Assembly: GCA_030539595.1 (NCBI GenBank)
Contig: JAUNXW010000009.1
Span: forward strand, 12,653 to 20,651
Reading direction: 5' to 3'
Source of the DNA: Methanocorpusculum sp.
Lineage (GTDB): Archaea > Halobacteriota > Methanomicrobia > Methanomicrobiales > Methanocorpusculaceae
Length of the DNA stretch: 7,999 nt
Shown here: positions 5,825 to 7,999 of the stretch, in pieces
How positions within the stretch are numbered: the first letter of the stretch is position 1
Layout: each line of letters opens with the position of its first letter
Made by a program: the position numbers and the translations under genes
The notes under the pieces: model-generated
Told to the model about the DNA's origin: nothing
What the model saw: only the letters and a program-made list of their open reading frames with translations
Database searches by the model: none

Positions 5825-6401
5825 GATAGCTCTTCAAAAAATAGAAGGATTCAAAAAACCCTCCGCAGAGCTTGAGCAGTATATGACGCCCGCACCTCTT
5901 GCGGCAAGATTTTTGTTCACAGCGTATATGGCAGGCGACATTGAAGGGCTCAGAGTTGCAGACTTGGGATGCGGAACAGGGATGCTTTCAGCAGGTGCTG
6001 CTCTTTTGGGAGCGGATGTAATAGGAGTTGACTGTGATTTATCGGCGCTTGCTTTTGCCAAATCCAACGCTGAAACACTTGGAGTTTCTCTTGAACTCAT
6101 CAACTCAAAAATCGATGAGAATTTTATCTGCGAAGCCGACACCGTAATAATGAACCCTCCGTTCGGTGCACAGAATGTTCACGCAGACAGACCGTTTATC
6201 GACGCGGCATTAAATTCAGCGGAAGTGGTCTGGGGAATTTTTAACAAAGGAAGCTTTGACTTCATCAAATCTTATTCAAAAGGCAAAGCGGAAATCACAA
6301 ATAAAGTCTCGGCGATGCTGAATATTCCTAAACAATTTGAATTTCATACAAAAGAAAATCTGGAAATCCCCGTCGAAATAGTGAGACTGGAAAGATATTG
6401 A
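5805..6401 (+). CDS. METTL5-like N6-adenine RNA methyltransferase (COG2263 family)
   Basis: 198 residues, the usual length of the archaeal family related to eukaryotic METTL5. The order is typical: an N-terminal ELEIALQKIEGFKKP-like helix and ELEQYMTP, SAM-binding motif I VADLGCGTG (51-59), acidic motif II VDCD (75-78), then the catalytic NPPF (117-120) in IMNPPFGAQ followed by HADRPFIDAAL. An NPPF/DPPY tetrad marks enzymes that methylate exocyclic amino groups. Human METTL5 makes one m6A in 18S rRNA, so 16S rRNA is the likely substrate here by homology, but this is not shown by the sequence. The ATG lies inside dph2 and only a weak GGGAAG precedes it, so translation is probably coupled to dph2. 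Both genes modify the translation machinery, EF-2 and (probably) rRNA. Confidence 0.9.
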   Translation: MKLKQLEIALQKIEGFKKPSAELEQYMTPAPLAARFLFTAYMAGDIEGLRVADLGCGTGMLSAGAALLGADVIGVDCDLSALAFAKSNAETLGVSLELINSKIDENFICEADTVIMNPPFGAQNVHADRPFIDAALNSAEVVWGIFNKGSFDFIKSYSKGKAEITNKVSAMLNIPKQFEFHTKENLEIPVEIVRLERY

Positions 6402-6415
6402 AAAGAACCTGTTTC

Positions 6416-6450
6416 AAAAAAACCAAACGGGTGTTTTGGGGCGGAAAAAA
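6416..6450 (-). terminator. Candidate oligo-T terminator of the cdrS-ftsZ operon
   Basis: On the minus strand, transcripts leaving ftsZ meet T6 (6445-6450) and then T7 (6416-6422) before entering the methylase gene. The first lies in the loop of the same inverted repeat used by the plus-strand terminator, which would have one C-A mismatch in this direction. It is about 100 bases past the ftsZ stop. Confidence 0.4.
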
Positions 6451-6483
6451 TCCGTCCCTGCATTATTTTATATTATTTTATTT
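6438..6483 (+). terminator. Hairpin plus T-rich terminator of the dph2-methylase operon
   Basis: GGGGCGGA (6438-6445) pairs with TCCGTCCC (6451-6458), one G-U pair, around an AAAAA loop. It is followed by a T-rich tract made of two TATTATTTTA-like units up to 6483. It starts 36 bases after the methylase stop, in the gap between two converging operons. Confidence 0.6.
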
Positions 6484-6547
6484 GTAAGTGCTATGAACTT
6501 ATGTCGCGTGAGGTTTCTGGTAGATGATGAACGTGTCTGATTTCGAT

Positions 6548-7714
6548 TTACATAATCCAGTCAAAGGACGAACCGCTGCGTGCTGTTGCTGTGTTCTGCT
6601 GCGGTGCTGACTGGTGACTCATCTGAGTTGCGGCTGGAGAATAACTCGGACTGGGTGTTGATGAAGACTGGAAACTGTTGACTGAGTGACCGCCTAAAAT
6701 CTGCGGACTGTGAATACCTGTCATAATTGCCATTACGGAAACTTTTCCTTCGTAGTCCTTACGAACTCTTGCGCCCCAGATAACATCTGCGTGCGGGTCG
6801 AGTTCATAAGTCAGCTGCTGTGCAATCTCTTCAGCGTCGTGAAGGGTTAAGTCGTTTCCTCCGGTGATATGGATAAGTCCTCCGGTTGCTCCTCTGAAAT
6901 CAATATCGAGAAGCGGGTGTGCAAGACAGTCGCGGATTACGGCTTCTGCTTTGTTCTGCTGTTTGGATTCTCCAACAAGCATAACCGCAAGACCGCCCTT
7001 GCTCATAATTGCGCGGACATCTGCATAATCAATGTTGATTAATGACGGTTCGGTGATTGTCTCGGAAATTCCTTTAACTGTTTCTGCAATAATCTGATCC
7101 ATAACAGAGAATGCCTGACCGAGCGGTAAGTTCGGAACAAAGTTTTTCAGTCTGTTGTTGTCGAGAACAATTACAGAATCTGCTGCCTGACGCATTGCCT
7201 CAAGACCGTCTTCGGCTTTAAGCATTCTGGCTCTTTCAACCTGGAACGGATAAGATACCATCGCAACAACAATTGCTCCGTGTTCTTTTGCAATCTGAGC
7301 AACAACCGGTGCTGAACCTGTTCCTGTTCCTCCTCCCATACCTGCTGTGACGAAGACAAGGTCTGCATCCTTTAAAATCTCTTCAAGAGTAGGGCGAGCC
7401 ATTTCAGCTGCTCTGCGGCCTACATCCGGGAAACCTCCCGCACCGAGACCGCGTGTTAAGGACTTGCCGATTAAAACACGCTTGTCTGCCTGAATCATAT
7501 CAAGGTGCTGTTTATCGGTGTTAATTGCGATAGTCTCAGACCCTGCAACCTTCATGTTGTGAAGTCTGTTGATTGTGTTGTTTCCTGCGCCTCCGCATCC
7601 GACAATAACAATTCTCGGCTGTCCGAGCATATCATCGTCGTCAACGATTGAAGTCTTCTGCATTCCTTTTTCGAGCTCTGAGTTCTTCAGCGCCTCATTA
7701 ATGATACTCTGCAT
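6548..7714 (-). CDS. ftsZ2: Cell division tubulin homologue FtsZ, FtsZ2 type
   Basis: 388 residues. FtsZ is a GTPase that polymerises into the mid-cell ring. The nucleotide-binding segments are intact: VGCGGAGNNTINR (38-50), INTDKQHL (64-71), the tubulin signature GGGTGTG (127-133), and the T7 loop NIDYAD (227-232) with catalytic Asp229 and Asp232. The N-terminus (QSIINEALKN ... QPRIVIVG), the NNTINR and NTDKQHL variants, and the CdrS neighbour assign it to FtsZ2, the archaeal paralogue needed for constriction, rather than FtsZ1. After the second domain comes a flexible Ser/Pro/Gln/Thr-rich linker (~342-380) and a conserved-looking tail, SFDWIM, probably the docking peptide for membrane or divisome partners. 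The start is set by GGGGTG (7723-7728) 8 bases before the ATG. It follows cdrS by 28 bases in the same operon and converges on the methylase gene. Confidence 0.97.
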   Translation of the reverse strand: MQSIINEALKNSELEKGMQKTSIVDDDDMLGQPRIVIVGCGGAGNNTINRLHNMKVAGSETIAINTDKQHLDMIQADKRVLIGKSLTRGLGAGGFPDVGRRAAEMARPTLEEILKDADLVFVTAGMGGGTGTGSAPVVAQIAKEHGAIVVAMVSYPFQVERARMLKAEDGLEAMRQAADSVIVLDNNRLKNFVPNLPLGQAFSVMDQIIAETVKGISETITEPSLINIDYADVRAIMSKGGLAVMLVGESKQQNKAEAVIRDCLAHPLLDIDFRGATGGLIHITGGNDLTLHDAEEIAQQLTYELDPHADVIWGARVRKDYEGKVSVMAIMTGIHSPQILGGHSVNSFQSSSTPSPSYSPAATQMSHQSAPQQNTATARSGSSFDWIM

Positions 7715-7722
7715 TTTGTAAA

Positions 7723-7728
7723 CACCCC
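7723..7728 (-). promoter_or_regulatory. Ribosome binding site of ftsZ2
   Basis: Minus-strand GGGGTG, complementary in part to the archaeal 16S rRNA tail, ends 8 bases before the ATG at 7714. It lies in the 28-base cdrS-ftsZ2 spacer, where no separate promoter is apparent. Confidence 0.6.
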
Positions 7729-7742
7729 TATTTTCTATACGA

Positions 7743-7925
7743 TTAGAGTCGTACGTCGAATGTTGAGACAGAATCGGATTGAATCAGTCTTTCGTTCCTG
7801 TCTGAAAGAAAGTCTCTTACTGCATATCTGACAGCTTCTGAAACGGTTGGAAACTCTCCTGTTTCAACAATTTTCTCGAGCAGGTCAATCTGCTGCGGAG
7901 GCAGTCTGATTGTAATTTTATCCAT
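7743..7925 (-). CDS. cdrS: CdrS-like ribbon-helix-helix transcriptional regulator
   Basis: 60 residues from the ATG at 7925. The fold is a MetJ/Arc/CopG ribbon-helix-helix: a DNA-reading strand DKITIRL (2-8), helix A (QQIDLLEKIVETG), a GEFPTVSE turn and helix B (EAVRYAVRDFLSD). The sequence closely resembles CdrS of haloarchaea, a regulator of cell division encoded just before ftsZ2, and the gene order is the same here. Such proteins dimerise to form a two-stranded ribbon in the major groove and commonly bind arrays of short repeated sites. The acidic/polar C-terminal tail (QSDSVSTFDVRL) is outside the fold. A longer frame from 7955 is rejected because GGAG sits 5 bases before the 7925 ATG and the fold begins there. 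The repeat array just upstream suggests autoregulation, hence control of ftsZ2. Confidence 0.92.
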   Translation of the reverse strand: MDKITIRLPPQQIDLLEKIVETGEFPTVSEAVRYAVRDFLSDRNERLIQSDSVSTFDVRL

Positions 7926-7930
7926 TGTAT

Positions 7931-7934
7931 CTCC
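7931..7934 (-). promoter_or_regulatory. Shine-Dalgarno deciding the cdrS start
   Basis: Minus-strand GGAG followed by ATACA and then the ATG at 7925. It would be inside the coding sequence if the upstream ATG at 7955 were used, which argues for the short, 60-residue protein. Confidence 0.75.
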
Positions 7935-7939
7935 ATTCT

Positions 7940-7999
7940 GACAATTGTCAGTCATTTGTCGGACATTTTACAGACATTTGTTAGACATTCGACTGACGT
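7940..7999. promoter_or_regulatory. 11-bp phased repeat array upstream of cdrS, candidate RHH operator
   Basis: Five units begin exactly 11 bases apart at 7940, 7951, 7962, 7973 and 7984: GACAATTGTCA, GTCATTTGTCG, GACATTTTACA, GACATTTGTTA, GACATTCGACT. A sixth begins GACGT at 7995 as the window ends. The consensus GACATTTGTC is itself nearly palindromic, and the cdrS-proximal unit forms a perfect TGACAATTGTCA (7939-7950). Eleven bases is about one helical turn, so all units face the same side of the DNA, as expected for side-by-side ribbon-helix-helix dimers. The array ends 5 bases before the cdrS Shine-Dalgarno. A weak TATA-like TGTAAAAT on the minus strand falls within it, so bound protein would probably cover the promoter. 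Binding by CdrS is inferred. Confidence 0.7.

Noticed and set aside
5834..6142. Minus-strand 102-residue frame inside the methylase gene
   Set aside because: Fully overlapped by the methylase, whose catalytic motifs are clear; no ribosome binding site or recognisable domain.
6522..6540. GATGATGA followed by CTGA, resembling C and D boxes of an archaeal C/D guide RNA
   Set aside because: Only about six bases separate the boxes, too short for a guide, and no second C'/D pair or terminal stem is visible.
7926..7955. Ten-residue N-terminal extension of the CdrS-like protein from an upstream ATG
   Set aside because: It is translated from the 11-bp repeat array and would bury the GGAG Shine-Dalgarno inside the gene; the RHH fold starts at the 7925 ATG.
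7940..7994. Phased repeats as a CRISPR or simple microsatellite
   Set aside because: The 11-bp unit has no spacers, and the units vary while keeping GAC/GTC ends, which fits a protein-binding array better than slippage.

Overview
The window reads as chromosome of a euryarchaeon, most likely a methanogen of the Methanomicrobiales (Methanocorpusculum-like). The taxonomic call is an inference from gene content. The evidence is an FtsZ2-type tubulin preceded by a CdrS-like ribbon-helix-helix protein, an archaeal Dph2 next to a METTL5-type RNA methylase, Cache-domain lipoproteins, and the C-terminus of a surface protein with a PGF-pre-PGF-like domain and membrane anchor. Several genes have TATA-like boxes about 27-32 bases before the ATG and no Shine-Dalgarno, consistent with leaderless or very short-leader archaeal transcripts.

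Left part (1-2338, minus strand): two lipoprotein genes overlap by ATGA. A 588-residue protein with tandem Cache sensor domains comes first, then a family 3 solute-binding protein that runs off the window edge. Both are exported and lipid-anchored, so the pair looks like an extracytoplasmic sensing or uptake module whose membrane or signalling partner lies outside the window.

Middle part (2339-4867): an accessory, repeat-rich and partly decayed region. It holds a ~258-bp imperfect palindrome with ~112-bp arms, a small PD-(D/E)XK nuclease of RecU/Hjc type, a surface-protein gene without its 5' part, and an intact MntA-type nucleotidyltransferase followed by a HepT toxin gene cut off before its catalytic region. 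Three copies of a short dispersed repeat (33 bp; two good copies, one partial) sit in the intergenic spaces at 2413, 3371 and 4762. Small hairpins cluster at the hepT/surface-protein junction and again at 4566-4681. The 2339-2835 gap holds a TATA box, a dispersed repeat and the palindrome. The 4452-4867 gap holds the mntA promoter, degenerate hairpins, a repeat copy and the dph2 ribosome binding site; I see no gene in it.

Right part (4868-7925): housekeeping genes. On the plus strand dph2 (diphthamide on EF-2, TTG start) overlaps a METTL5-like methylase gene by 20 bp, a translation-apparatus modification pair. Converging on it from the minus strand is the cdrS-ftsZ2 cell-division operon, with a terminator region between them. 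Upstream of cdrS, up to the window edge, lies a striking array of five (probably six) GACATTTGTC-like units in strict 11-bp register. I read it as a candidate operator for the ribbon-helix-helix regulator; it is the most interesting signal in the window.
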